Numbered from the stretch's first letter, positions 29,367 to 39,929 are shown. The stretch is 64,000 nucleotides of DNA from an uncultured Pelagibacteraceae bacterium (GCA_902597335.1 CACJXK010000007.1:17847-81846); one strand, 5' to 3'. The notes: generated from the sequence alone by a model not told the origin. A program made the numbers and translations.

Positions 29367-30501
29367 ATTGATTATCTTCAACACTATAGAAATTTAATTG
29401 ATGTGTAATTACATTTTTATTTATTTCAAAAATTCCTATTTTTCCTTTAAATTTATTTTTTTTGTAAAATATATTTTTTGAAATCTTAAAATCATTTTCT
29501 AAAATTAAAAAATAAACTAGTCCAATCAAATCATAACTTAAAAACGATAGTTGATCACCATCCTCGCCATAATTATTCTTAAAATCATTTAAAAATGTTT
29601 CATAATTATTTTTATTTATGGATGGAAAATATATGGGATGAAGAGAGGTCTCTTTCAAAAGAGAATTATCAAACCATTGGTTTAAGGTAATGTATTTAAT
29701 TCTTTTTGAGGAAACATCTGTATATAGTAATGATGTAGCAACGCTTTTCAAATTTTCATCGAAATCAGCTATTACTACAGAGTCAAAGCCAATATTTCCA
29801 AGTGTGTCCCTTTTCTTTAAGTCTTGAATTTTTTTATCTTTGTCTTTAAATGATAAACTTTCTATCCTTTTTATTTCATCTTGCAGGTTATTTTTTCTTA
29901 TTTGATATTTTGTTAGATCCTCTATTTGTTTTGTAAGTTTAGTTGGTTCTCTATTATAATAAAATATGTCTTTATGTTCTATCTTCGTTTTTTTAACTGC
30001 AATTTCTATTTCTTTTTTATATTCTGATATTGGAATTAAAAAAATACTTTTTGACAAATTATTTTTGTCATTAAATTTTTTTATTGTCTGTACTTGTGAA
30101 ATTGCATTCACACCTGCACTAATAACATTTTTAGGATTATCAATTAATTTATTTGTAAATGAAATGAAAATAACATCTTTTAAATCATCGAGATACTTAT
30201 TACTTTCATAAAATACTGGTCCTAAAATAATCCTCACTCCTTCTTGATATAATTCTTTAGAAACTTTTAATGCATTAATAGGATTTGATCTCGTATCCCT
30301 TGGGAGAATCTCTATTTTTTCGTCATCAATCTTATTGACTGCCATTCTAATCGATTTGATGATTTTTTCACCAATTACAGAATTCTCTCCACTTAGAGGA
30401 ACGATTAATCCAATTTTAATTTTTTCTTTTGAGTAAGCACTTTTATTTAAAGCAAGGATTATTATAGCTCCACATAAAAGCAATTTAATAAAAGTTTTCA
30501 T
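29350..30501 (-). CDS. Penicillin-binding protein activator / LIV-type periplasmic binding protein
   Basis: KIKIGLIVPLSGENSVIGEKI; position divergent from rsmI as in other alphaproteobacteria. Confidence 0.75.
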   Translation of the reverse strand: MKTFIKLLLCGAIIILALNKSAYSKEKIKIGLIVPLSGENSVIGEKIIKSIRMAVNKIDDEKIEILPRDTRSNPINALKVSKELYQEGVRIILGPVFYESNKYLDDLKDVIFISFTNKLIDNPKNVISAGVNAISQVQTIKKFNDKNNLSKSIFLIPISEYKKEIEIAVKKTKIEHKDIFYYNREPTKLTKQIEDLTKYQIRKNNLQDEIKRIESLSFKDKDKKIQDLKKRDTLGNIGFDSVVIADFDENLKSVATSLLYTDVSSKRIKYITLNQWFDNSLLKETSLHPIYFPSINKNNYETFLNDFKNNYGEDGDQLSFLSYDLIGLVYFLILENDFKISKNIFYKKNKFKGKIGIFEINKNVITHQLNFYSVEDNQFKKIF

Positions 30502-30537
30502 TTTAGTTTTAATAATATAATTAAATAAATAATTTAA

Positions 30538-31389
30538 ATGAATTTAAATAATAATAAATTTAAACCTGGGCTATATTGTGTTGCTACACCAATAGGAAAT
30601 ATGGGTGATATTTCTTTTAGAGCAATTGAAACCTTAAGAAAATCGGATTTAATCTTATGTGAGGATACAAGAGTTTCAAAAAATATTCTTAAAAAATTTG
30701 AAATAAAGAAAAAAATAATTTCTAATCATAAATTTAATGAAACTAAAAATTTAAAATTAGTATTAGAACTTCTTAAAAAGAATAAAATAGTATCATTAGT
30801 TTCTGATGCCGGAACACCAGCTCTTTCAGACCCTGGAAAAATACTTGTAAAAGAATGTGCAAAAAATGGAATTGACGTTTTTCCAATTCCTGGTCCATCT
30901 GCATTAAGTGCAGCAATATCAATAAGTGGATTTTCTGATAATTTCTATTTTTGTGGGTTTTTACCTGAAAAACAAAATCAAATTAGAAATTTATTTAAGA
31001 ATTTATCAATTCTCGAATGTTCAATTGCATTTTTTATATCACCTAATAAACTTAGTAAAAGAATTAATGATATTAAAGAATTCTTTTTGGATAGAGAAAT
31101 ACTTATTTGTAGGGAAATTAGCAAATATCACGAAGAATACATCAGAGTATCGGTAAATGAATTATCAAAAATTAATTTTTCTAGAAAAGGTGAAATAACT
31201 GTTGTTATTTCTGAAATGAAAAAAGAAAGATTAAGTTTTAAAGAACTTGAAGAATCAGATAAAAAAAAAATACATAAATTAATTAAAAAAATGTCAATAA
31301 AAGATATAGTAAAAAAAATTTCAGAAGATAAAAAAATTTCTAAAAAAGTTATTTATAAATTTTGTATAGAAATTAAAAATGAAAATTAA
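30538..31389 (+). CDS. rsmI: 16S rRNA (cytidine(1402)-2'-O)-methyltransferase
   Basis: LYCVATPIGNMGDISFRAIETL, CEDTRVSKNIL, SDAGTPALSDPG. Confidence 0.96.
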   Translation: MNLNNNKFKPGLYCVATPIGNMGDISFRAIETLRKSDLILCEDTRVSKNILKKFEIKKKIISNHKFNETKNLKLVLELLKKNKIVSLVSDAGTPALSDPGKILVKECAKNGIDVFPIPGPSALSAAISISGFSDNFYFCGFLPEKQNQIRNLFKNLSILECSIAFFISPNKLSKRINDIKEFFLDREILICREISKYHEEYIRVSVNELSKINFSRKGEITVVISEMKKERLSFKELEESDKKKIHKLIKKMSIKDIVKKISEDKKISKKVIYKFCIEIKNEN

Positions 31390-31972
31390 AAAAATTTTAT
31401 TTTTGATAAGTTTTATAATTCTTTCAGGTTGTGTTGGGTACTCTTCAACAGGTGTTCTAGGTACTGGTGTTTCAATTGCTTTGGACCCTAGGAGTTTGGG
31501 AACCCAGATAGATGATTCAATAATGCAGCAAAACTTGAGAGCAAAATTATTATCAACAGACAAAAGTTATATTATTTCAGTAAAAACAAAAATTCTTGAT
31601 GGAAGGATATTTCTTACTGGAAAAGTAAGTTCAGTTGAGGATAAATTAAAAATTACAAAATTAGCTTGGGAAATAAAAGGCGCAAGATCAGTTAAAAATG
31701 ATTTAAGAATAAAAGAAGAGTTTAATTTTAAAAGATCCGCTAAAGATTTACTTTTAACATCACAACTTAGAGCAGCTTTAATAGCAAATAAAAAAGTAAA
31801 ATCAGTTAACTACAATATAGACTCTTATAAAAAGAAAATTTATATTTATGGAATAGCTCAAAATGATACTGAGAGAGACGAGGTGACTATGGAAGCAAAA
31901 CAAATATTAGATGTAGAAGATGTAATCACCAGTATATTTTTAGTTGATGATTTGAGAGTTGTAAAAAATTAG
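31379..31972 (+). CDS. BON-domain lipoprotein (DolP/OsmY-like)
   Basis: Lipobox IILSGCVGY; two BON-like segments (VKTKILDGRIFLTGKVSSVEDK, NYNIDSYKKKIYIYGIAQNDTERDEV). Confidence 0.85.
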   Translation: MKIKKILFLISFIILSGCVGYSSTGVLGTGVSIALDPRSLGTQIDDSIMQQNLRAKLLSTDKSYIISVKTKILDGRIFLTGKVSSVEDKLKITKLAWEIKGARSVKNDLRIKEEFNFKRSAKDLLLTSQLRAALIANKKVKSVNYNIDSYKKKIYIYGIAQNDTERDEVTMEAKQILDVEDVITSIFLVDDLRVVKN

Positions 31973-31979
31973 CTTTTAT

Positions 31980-34265
31980 TCAAATTTTTTTATAATCAAT
32001 TACCCCTGCTGAATATGCAGCTACTGATGCTAAGTTCAAAATTTCAGATGTAGATGATCTCAAAGGAGCTATCTCGATTGGTTGAGCAAGACCTATTAAT
32101 AATGGACCAATTACTTTTGCGTCTCCTAATGTCTTCATTATTTTATAAGAAATTGCAGCACTATGTTGACCAGGCATGATTAAAATATTTGCTTTACCGA
32201 CTATTTCTGAAAATGGATATAAATCAGAATATTCATCATCAAGTGCCACATCTGGTTGCATATCCCCATCAAATTTAAAATCTACTTTTCTATCTTTTAA
32301 TATTTCCACAGCTTCTCTAATATGTTTTGTTCTGGTGGTAATTGGTTGACCAAATGTTGAATGTGATAAAAAAGCAACTTTAGGATCAATTCCGAACAAT
32401 CTTACAACTCTTGCAGATGAGATTGCTATATTAGCTAATTCATCAGATGAAGGATATTCGTTAACTGATGTATCTCCTATAAATACCGTTTTTCCTTTTC
32501 TTACCACCATGTTTAAGCCAAACATTATTTCTCCTTTACGCGCAGGTATAACTTTTTTTATCCTTTCAAGTGACTGTGAATATCTTCTGGTATTACCTGT
32601 TACCATTGCATCTGCATCTCCACATTCAACCATACATGACGCCCAAATAACCCTGTCATTTCTAATCATCCTATCACAATCTCTTTCAAGTAAACCTTGG
32701 TCTCTATGCATTTTCTTAAAGAGAAATTTTGTGTATTTGTCTCTCATTTTTTTATCAGTTGAATTAACAATTTTAATATTCAAATTTTCTCCATAACCAA
32801 TTTCTTTTAACCTCTGCTTAACTATGTTTTCTTTTGCAACAATTATAGGAGTTCCTAAACCAGTATTTTTAAATGCAATTGCAGCTTTTAAAGTATTTTC
32901 ATCCTCACCATCTGCAAAAACAACTGTTTTCTGATTTTTCTTAATTTTAGAATTTATCCCTTGCAGAATTGTTACTGAGGGATCTAACCTCTGTTTTAAT
33001 TGATCAGAGTATGTACTAAAATTTTCAATTTTTTTTCTTGCTACATGCGTTTTCATCGCAGCTTTTGCTACAGCTAATGGAATTACGCTTATTAGTCTTG
33101 GATCAAATGTAGAGGGAATAATATAATCTTTTCCATATTTTGGTCGATCTCCGCCCATTGCTGCTGCAACTTCATCAGGAACTCTTTCTCTAGCTAATTT
33201 TGCAATTGCATTAGCAGCAGCCATTTTCATTTCTTCATTTATTGTTTTTGCTCTTGCATCAAGAGCACCTCTGAATATATATGGAAAACCAATTAAATTA
33301 TTTACTTGATTGGGATAATCTGATCTACCGGTTGCTATGATTGCATCTTTTCTCACTTTATAGACATCCTCTGGTAATATTTCTGGATCTGGATTAGCGC
33401 AAGCGAATATAATTGGATTCTTTGCCATTCGTTTAACCATTTCTTTTTTTAATATTCCAGCTGACGATAGGCCTAAAAAAACGTCTGCATTTTTTAATGC
33501 ATCATTCAAATTTTTTTTTTTTGTTTTTTTTGCATACTTAAGTTTCCACTTATTCAACCCTTTTCTGTTATAACTAATTACACCCTTGCTATCTATCATG
33601 GTTAAATTTTCTTTTTTTACACCTAATTTAATAAATAAATCTGAGCATGCCATTGCTGAGGCTCCTGCACCATTTACAACAACTTTAATATTAGAAATTT
33701 TTTTTTTTGTTATGTGAATTGAATTAATTAATGCAGCAGATGTAATGATTGCTGTTCCATGTTGATCATCATGAAATACTGGAATATCAAGTACTTTTTT
33801 TAATTCTTCTTCAATTATGAAACACTCTGGAGCAGCGATATCTTCAAGATTAATACCTCCAAAACTAACTGCAAAGTTTTTTATACTGTTAACTATTTCT
33901 TTAGGATCTTTGCTGTCAATCTCTAAATCAATAGCATCAATATCTGCGAATCTTTTAAACAAAACTGCCTTACCTTCCATCACAGGTTTTGAGGCAATAG
34001 CTCCTAAATTACCTAGTCCTAAAATAGCTGATCCATTGCTTATAACTGCAACTAAATTTCCTTTAGTTGTATAATCGTAAGCTCGTTCAGAATTCTTATA
34101 GATTTCTTTGACTGGCGCTGCTACCCCAGGTGAATAAGCTAAAGCTAAATCTCTTTTCGAAGTCATTGGTTTTGATGAATTTATCTCAATCTTTCCAGAT
34201 TTGTTTAAATTATGAAACTCAAGAGCTTCTTTATCCGAGTAGTGTTCAATTTTATTTTTTTTCAT
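31980..34265 (-). CDS. maeB: NADP-dependent malic enzyme with C-terminal phosphotransacetylase-like domain
   Basis: AYSPGVAAPVKEI, VFHDDQHGTAIITSAALIN; PTA-like C-terminus. Start refined to MKKNKIEHYSDKEAL. Confidence 0.95.
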   Translation of the reverse strand: MKKNKIEHYSDKEALEFHNLNKSGKIEINSSKPMTSKRDLALAYSPGVAAPVKEIYKNSERAYDYTTKGNLVAVISNGSAILGLGNLGAIASKPVMEGKAVLFKRFADIDAIDLEIDSKDPKEIVNSIKNFAVSFGGINLEDIAAPECFIIEEELKKVLDIPVFHDDQHGTAIITSAALINSIHITKKKISNIKVVVNGAGASAMACSDLFIKLGVKKENLTMIDSKGVISYNRKGLNKWKLKYAKKTKKKNLNDALKNADVFLGLSSAGILKKEMVKRMAKNPIIFACANPDPEILPEDVYKVRKDAIIATGRSDYPNQVNNLIGFPYIFRGALDARAKTINEEMKMAAANAIAKLARERVPDEVAAAMGGDRPKYGKDYIIPSTFDPRLISVIPLAVAKAAMKTHVARKKIENFSTYSDQLKQRLDPSVTILQGINSKIKKNQKTVVFADGEDENTLKAAIAFKNTGLGTPIIVAKENIVKQRLKEIGYGENLNIKIVNSTDKKMRDKYTKFLFKKMHRDQGLLERDCDRMIRNDRVIWASCMVECGDADAMVTGNTRRYSQSLERIKKVIPARKGEIMFGLNMVVRKGKTVFIGDTSVNEYPSSDELANIAISSARVVRLFGIDPKVAFLSHSTFGQPITTRTKHIREAVEILKDRKVDFKFDGDMQPDVALDDEYSDLYPFSEIVGKANILIMPGQHSAAISYKIMKTLGDAKVIGPLLIGLAQPIEIAPLRSSTSEILNLASVAAYSAGVIDYKKI

Positions 34266-34314
34266 TTCTTTAATTATTTGTACTAATAAGCCAAATTTAA
34301 GAATAATATGATTT

Positions 34315-35844
34315 ATGAATCTTATTAAGTCAACAAGCACATTTAGCATATTTGTTTTATTAAGTAGAGTTCTTGGTTATGTAAGAGATTTTTTCATAGC
34401 AATATACCTTGGATCAGGTCCTCTTGCAGATGCTTTTTTTGTGGCCTTTAGAATTCCAAATACATTTAGAAGATTATTTTCTGAAGGAACTTTTAATGCA
34501 GCTTTTGTTCCTTCATATTCTTCAGAATTAATTAAGGGAAAAAAAAATGCAAACTCATTTGCAAACACAATTTTTAACTTATTATTTTTAGTTTTGTTTT
34601 TTACAATTCTAGTAATTGAAATTTTTATGCCATCATTTATTAAAATAATTGCCCCAGGTTTTTCAAATGACCAAGAAAAATTAAATACTGCAATAAACTT
34701 AACCAGAATTACTTTTCCGTTTTTATTTTTTATCAGTCTGGCTTCTTTTTTTTCAGCAATATTAAACTCTCATAATAAATTTGCAGCAGCAGCAGCAGCT
34801 CCAATAATTCTTAATATATTGTTGATAATTTGTTTGTTATTTGCTGAGGATTTAAATAACAATTTAGTCTATTATTTATCCTATACAGTCTCTATTGCTG
34901 GTCTAATTCAATTTATCTTCTTATTAATATTTGTAAAAAAATATTTCAAATTAGATATTAGCTTTAAATTTAAAATTAACGAAAAAGTTAAAATTTTTTT
35001 TAATAAACTTTTACCAAGTATTTTTTCATCTGGTGTAACTCAAATAAATATCTTAGTTGGAACAATTATTGCGTCTTTTCAGGCAAGTGCGGTTTCTTAT
35101 TTATACTATGCAGATAGGATTTATCAGATAAACTTAGCAATAGCAGGGATTGCAATAGGAACTGTTATACTTCCAAATTTAAGTCGACATATTAAAAAAA
35201 ATAATCATTTTAAAACTATCGAACTTCAGAATAAAGCTCTAGAGCTCAGTTTATTTCTAAGCTTGCCGGCAACATTAGCTCTTATAGTTGGTTCAGAACA
35301 AATAACATCTTCGTTATTTGGATATGGCTCATTTGATCAACAAAGCTTATATAACTCTGCGAAAGCCCTATTTTATTTCTCTTTTGGGCTTCCTGCATTC
35401 TCATTGATTAAAATATTTTCAACTTTCTTATTTGCAAGAAATGATACCAAAACTCCATTTAAGTATTCACTTATTTCAGTAATCTTAAATATATTAATAA
35501 GTTTAATATTTTTTTCAAAGATTGGTTTTATAATAATACCAATAGCTACAACAATCTCCTCATGGTTTAATGGGATTATTTTATTGATCTTTGTAATTAA
35601 TAAAAACTACTTCAAATTTAGTCCAAATTTTCTTGAACAAATATTAAAAATTATTTTTTCAAATATAATAGCAATCTCTATTTTTTACTTTTTGTTAAAT
35701 TTTCTATCATCTTACTTTGAGTACGGAAATAGTTTGAAATTTTTATATATTGTTTTGATTGTTTTATTTACTTTTGTTTCATACGTCGGGGTCTCAATTA
35801 TTATAAAGGCTTTTAAAATTTCAGATATTAATTTAAAGTATTAA
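34315..35844 (+). CDS. murJ: Lipid II flippase MurJ
   Basis: LSRVLGYVRDFFIAIYLGSGPLADAFFVAFRIPNTFRRLFSEGTFNAAFVP. Confidence 0.97.
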   Translation: MNLIKSTSTFSIFVLLSRVLGYVRDFFIAIYLGSGPLADAFFVAFRIPNTFRRLFSEGTFNAAFVPSYSSELIKGKKNANSFANTIFNLLFLVLFFTILVIEIFMPSFIKIIAPGFSNDQEKLNTAINLTRITFPFLFFISLASFFSAILNSHNKFAAAAAAPIILNILLIICLLFAEDLNNNLVYYLSYTVSIAGLIQFIFLLIFVKKYFKLDISFKFKINEKVKIFFNKLLPSIFSSGVTQINILVGTIIASFQASAVSYLYYADRIYQINLAIAGIAIGTVILPNLSRHIKKNNHFKTIELQNKALELSLFLSLPATLALIVGSEQITSSLFGYGSFDQQSLYNSAKALFYFSFGLPAFSLIKIFSTFLFARNDTKTPFKYSLISVILNILISLIFFSKIGFIIIPIATTISSWFNGIILLIFVINKNYFKFSPNFLEQILKIIFSNIIAISIFYFLLNFLSSYFEYGNSLKFLYIVLIVLFTFVSYVGVSIIIKAFKISDINLKY

Positions 35845-35847
35845 ATA

Positions 35848-36849
35848 ATGTCCAAAATAATATTTTCTGGTGTTCAGCCTACAGGGAACCTTCATTTAGG
35901 TAACTATCTTGGAGCTATCAAAAATTTTGTTGAATTAAATGATGAAAAAGAAAATAAGTGTATATTCTGTGTTGTAGATTTGCATGCAATTACTGTTAAA
36001 CAAGATAAAGATGAACTAAAGAACAACATTCGTGAAACAGCTGCAACTTTTATTGCAAGTGGAATTGACACAAGTAAAAGTATTATTTTTAATCAATCTG
36101 AAGTTCATGCACACGCCGAAGGATCCTGGATTTTAAGTTGTATGACTCCAATGGGTTGGTTGAATAGAATGACACAGTTTAAAGAAAAAGCTGGAAAAGA
36201 GAAAGAAAAAGCATCTGTTGGTCTTTATATTTATCCTATTTTGATGGCCAGTGATATATTGCTCTATGATGCTACCCATGTTCCTGTTGGGGATGATCAG
36301 AAACAACATTTGGAACTAACAAGAGATATAGCACAAAAATTTAACAAAGATTTTAATTGTGAAAATTTTTTAAAAGTACCAGAACCATTAATTAAAAAAA
36401 AATTTTCAAGAATAATGAGTTTAAAAGATGGTTTAAAAAAAATGAGTAAATCAGACCCATCAGATCTTAGTAGAATTAATTTGACAGACTCCAAAGATGA
36501 AATTGTTAACAAAATTAAAAAAGCAAAAACCGATTCTTATCCTATTCCAAATGAGGAAATAAAATTAAAAGACAGACCTGAAGCCCAAAATCTTCTTGGA
36601 ATTTATTCTAGTATTTCAAATCAAACTTTGGATAAAACTTTAAATGAATTTGGAGGTAAAAATTTTTCAGATTTAAAAGTTCAATTAGCTGAAATTTTAT
36701 CAAATAAAATTTCTCCTATAACAAAAGAGATAAAGAAATTAACTAATGATAAAAAATATTTGGATAAGATTCTATGGGAGGGTGCAATTAAAGCAGAAGA
36801 AATAGCAGGAAAAAAGATAAAAGAAATGAAGAAAATAATTGGTTTTTAG
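35848..36849 (+). CDS. trpS: Tryptophanyl-tRNA synthetase
   Basis: SGVQPTGNLHLGNYLGAIKNF and KMSKS. Confidence 0.98.
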   Translation: MSKIIFSGVQPTGNLHLGNYLGAIKNFVELNDEKENKCIFCVVDLHAITVKQDKDELKNNIRETAATFIASGIDTSKSIIFNQSEVHAHAEGSWILSCMTPMGWLNRMTQFKEKAGKEKEKASVGLYIYPILMASDILLYDATHVPVGDDQKQHLELTRDIAQKFNKDFNCENFLKVPEPLIKKKFSRIMSLKDGLKKMSKSDPSDLSRINLTDSKDEIVNKIKKAKTDSYPIPNEEIKLKDRPEAQNLLGIYSSISNQTLDKTLNEFGGKNFSDLKVQLAEILSNKISPITKEIKKLTNDKKYLDKILWEGAIKAEEIAGKKIKEMKKIIGF

Positions 36850-36888
36850 AAATCTTTAAATATTTAAAATTATGACTATATAACTGAG

Positions 36889-37431
36889 ATGTTCATACAA
36901 ACACAAGAAACACCAAATCCAAACTCCTTAAAATTTTTGCCAGGCAAAAGAGTATCTAATGATGGTTCTTATGAGTTTTTAAATGAAAATCAAACAGAAA
37001 TTCCAATATTAAAGAATATCCTTTCAATAAATGGTGTAACAGGAATTTTTTTAAGTGAGGATTTTATTTCAGTTAATAAATCTCATGAAGAAAAGTGGGA
37101 AAATATTAAACATATAGTTATATCTTATTTAAATGAGTACTATGATCAAGGAAATGAATTTATAATTAATAAAAAAGCAGATATAAAGGTTCCTAAAGAT
37201 TTTGGAGAAATTGAAAACAAGATAATTAAGATATTAGAAACTAAAATTAGGCCAGCTGTTGCAAGAGATGGCGGTGACATTACATTCAAAGAATTTAAAG
37301 ATGGAAAAGTTACAGTTATATTAAAAGGAAGTTGTTCAGGATGTCCCTCTTCAACTTTAACTCTAAAACAGGGGGTGCAAAATTTACTTTGTCATTATAT
37401 TCCTGAAGTTAAAGAAGTTTTAGCTGTATAA
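36889..37431 (+). CDS. nfuA: NifU-family Fe-S scaffold (NfuA-like)
   Basis: QTQETPNPNSLKFLPG N-terminus; C-terminal GSCSGCPSS CXXC. Confidence 0.93.
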   Translation: MFIQTQETPNPNSLKFLPGKRVSNDGSYEFLNENQTEIPILKNILSINGVTGIFLSEDFISVNKSHEEKWENIKHIVISYLNEYYDQGNEFIINKKADIKVPKDFGEIENKIIKILETKIRPAVARDGGDITFKEFKDGKVTVILKGSCSGCPSSTLTLKQGVQNLLCHYIPEVKEVLAV

Positions 37432-37470
37432 AATCATTAAGATAAAATATAAAGAAACTCTAAAGCAAAA

Positions 37471-38547
37471 ATGTCAAAAAAAAAATTTGATAAACTAGAT
37501 AAAGGTATCTTAAATTTTTTCAAAACATTGCTATTAAGCTTTATTTTAATATTTATGTTCTCAATTTTGCCAAATTCAATCAGCTTTGTAAAAAGTAGTT
37601 TAAAACCAAATGATGTAGTATTCAATTTATCGAAACAGAATTTTGATGAAATTTTAGAGGAACAAAAAAAAAATAAACTTTTAAACAATTCACTTAAAGA
37701 TAGATTTAGTTGGAATATTTTTGAAGATATAGAAGTTTTCGGAAAGAACGAGGAGGATAAAGACCCTCAACGTTTGAGTGCTTCAACCATCGAGGAATTG
37801 TTCAGAGACAATGGATATAATCTAGAAAAAGTCAAAGAAACAAAGTTAGTCAATGCTGGAAACCAACTTACCAGACTTCCAAAAGAGTTAAAAAATATTG
37901 AAAGTCCAAAAAAAAGAAAAAAATTATTCATTCAGATTGTTTTACCTTTGATTATTGAGGAAAATCTAAAAATTAGGTTTGATAGAAAAAAACTTTTTGA
38001 AATTTTGAATAAAAATAATACAACTAAAGTTGATAAAGCTTGGATTGATCTAAAATTTAAACAATACGGTATAAAAAATAATGATTTATCAAAACTTAAA
38101 ATTAGAATGGATGAGATACCAGTTTCATTAGCAATAGCACAAGCAGCAAAAGAAACTGGGTGGGGAAGTTCGAGATTTGCGCAAGAGGGAAATGCTTTAT
38201 TTGGTCAATGGACCTGGTCTGGTGAGGGCATTAAACCTTTAGAGGTTGAAAAAGGTGAAAAACATAAAGTTGCAAAGTTTAAAATACTTAAAGCATCAGT
38301 AAGAGCATATCAAAGAAATTTAAATACCCATTCAAGTTATCAAGAATTTAGAATTGAACGAGCAATTCAAAGGGATAATGATGGAAAATTAGATAGTTTA
38401 AAACTTGTAAACTTTTTAGAAAAATATGCAGAAACTGGAAAAGAATACACAGAAATCCTAAAAAAAATAATTAAACAGAATAACTTAATTGATTTTGATG
38501 ATGTTGAGATTTTACCAACAAGTTTAAAAATGAAAAACTTGATTTAA
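37471..38547 (+). CDS. Bax-like glucosaminidase-domain protein
   Basis: IPVSLAIAQAAKETGWGSSRFAQEGNALFGQWTW motif. Confidence 0.85.
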   Translation: MSKKKFDKLDKGILNFFKTLLLSFILIFMFSILPNSISFVKSSLKPNDVVFNLSKQNFDEILEEQKKNKLLNNSLKDRFSWNIFEDIEVFGKNEEDKDPQRLSASTIEELFRDNGYNLEKVKETKLVNAGNQLTRLPKELKNIESPKKRKKLFIQIVLPLIIEENLKIRFDRKKLFEILNKNNTTKVDKAWIDLKFKQYGIKNNDLSKLKIRMDEIPVSLAIAQAAKETGWGSSRFAQEGNALFGQWTWSGEGIKPLEVEKGEKHKVAKFKILKASVRAYQRNLNTHSSYQEFRIERAIQRDNDGKLDSLKLVNFLEKYAETGKEYTEILKKIIKQNNLIDFDDVEILPTSLKMKNLI

Positions 38548-39599
38548 TTAAATGTAAATTGAGTCCCAAACCATCTCCATCCTTCATTATCTTGCATTGA
38601 ACAATTAACTCTTCCTCTTCTAGTTAAAAATTTTTCAGTAAAAACAACCTCAATTTTATTATCTTTAAAGTTTAATTGTGAATTTTTCCATTCCCCGCCT
38701 TCATTTGAAAAACAATTAATTTTACTAATATTTGTTTGTTCCTTAAAAAACTCTATGACAAGTTGTGGTGGATTCTTAGAGTCTACTAAAAATTTATCTT
38801 CTGGTAAAAGTTTTTTGAATTGAATTGGTAAAAGATTTATCAAAAAATTAAATCTATCTAGGTCTCCGTATTTTTCATTTATTGGAAACCTAGGTAATTC
38901 ATATTTATCTTTATTTAAATCTATAACTCCTGAATGTTGACCAAATGCGTAATCAAATTTATTAGAAATAAATTCTTTTTGTTCTAAACTATATTCACCA
39001 AATGGATAAGAAAAAAATTTAGGGTTATAATTAAGTTTCTTTTCAAATATTTTAATAGACTGTTCAATATCTTTTTTAAAATCATTAAATTTATATTTTA
39101 TAAGATATTCGTGAGAGTGAGAGTGATTACCTATGGTTACAAATTTATGTTTTGAAATCTGAATAATTTCATCCCAACTCATATAACCATTTTTGCCAAC
39201 AGTCTCAGTTGATACAAATAAAATAAATGGAATCTTTTCTTTTTTTAAAATTGGCCATGCATTTAAATAAAAAGAAGAAAACGCATCATCAATTGTAAGT
39301 AAAATTTTTTTCTCTCTACTCACATTATTAAATTCAAATTCAAAATTTTTTGGATCTAAAAAAGACAAGTTATTTTTCTTAATAATATCTATATGATTAT
39401 TAAAAATATCAATTTTTATATTGGTTGAAGGATATTTATTTTCATTAAATCTATGATACATTAGAGCTAATATCCCTTTTTCATCAGGTTGATATTTTTT
39501 GTTTACAGTTTCTGCGGAAGCATTTAAAAAAAATAAATAAAATATGATAAATTTAATAATTAATGCTGCTAATGAAAAAATTGTTTTTGTGATCATCAC
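38544..39599 (-). CDS. Polysaccharide deacetylase family protein (secreted)
   Basis: ALMYHRF, LLTIDDAFSSFYLNAWPIL, IGNHSHSHEYL (NodB-like motifs); signal-like N-terminus. Confidence 0.85.
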   Translation of the reverse strand: MMITKTIFSLAALIIKFIIFYLFFLNASAETVNKKYQPDEKGILALMYHRFNENKYPSTNIKIDIFNNHIDIIKKNNLSFLDPKNFEFEFNNVSREKKILLTIDDAFSSFYLNAWPILKKEKIPFILFVSTETVGKNGYMSWDEIIQISKHKFVTIGNHSHSHEYLIKYKFNDFKKDIEQSIKIFEKKLNYNPKFFSYPFGEYSLEQKEFISNKFDYAFGQHSGVIDLNKDKYELPRFPINEKYGDLDRFNFLINLLPIQFKKLLPEDKFLVDSKNPPQLVIEFFKEQTNISKINCFSNEGGEWKNSQLNFKDNKIEVVFTEKFLTRRGRVNCSMQDNEGWRWFGTQFTFN

Positions 39600-39921
39600 T
39601 GATGAACAATCATATACTACGAGTCATATAAACAGTAGAGAAAACTTTGATAATTTTATGAAATTACTTTCAAAGTTTTTAAATAAAATAAAAATAAAAA
39701 TAAGTGACATTAATAGAATATTTATTAATTTGGGGCCTGGTAAATTTACAAGTCTTAGAATTTCTTTATCAATAGCAAAAGCTATATCTTTTGCAAATAA
39801 TATTAGTTTATTAGGTTTTCAATCTAATGATTTAACAAATAAAAATTACAAAAATTTAATAAAACTAGATAAAAAAAAATTAAAAAATAAAGGTTTGATA
39901 AAACCTATATATTCGAGTTAA
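39544..39921 (+). CDS. tsaB: TsaB (threonylcarbamoyladenosine biosynthesis), apparently only about half length
   Basis: NLIINAANEKIVFVI...FINLGPGKFTSLRISLSIAKAISFANNISLLG matches the TsaB N-lobe; ends in KPIYSS; 125 aa. Confidence 0.75.
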   Translation: MINLIINAANEKIVFVIITDEQSYTTSHINSRENFDNFMKLLSKFLNKIKIKISDINRIFINLGPGKFTSLRISLSIAKAISFANNISLLGFQSNDLTNKNYKNLIKLDKKKLKNKGLIKPIYSS

Positions 39922-39929
39922 AATAAATA

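Noticed and set aside
33501-33535. Long T12-G-T8 homopolymer in maeB as a phase-variable tract
   Set aside because: In-frame Lys-rich coding (KKTKKKN) typical of AT-rich genomes; the frame is intact. Could still be a sequencing-error risk.
36849-36880. TTTAAATATTTAAA palindrome after trpS
   Set aside because: Pure A/T self-complementarity, common by chance at this composition.
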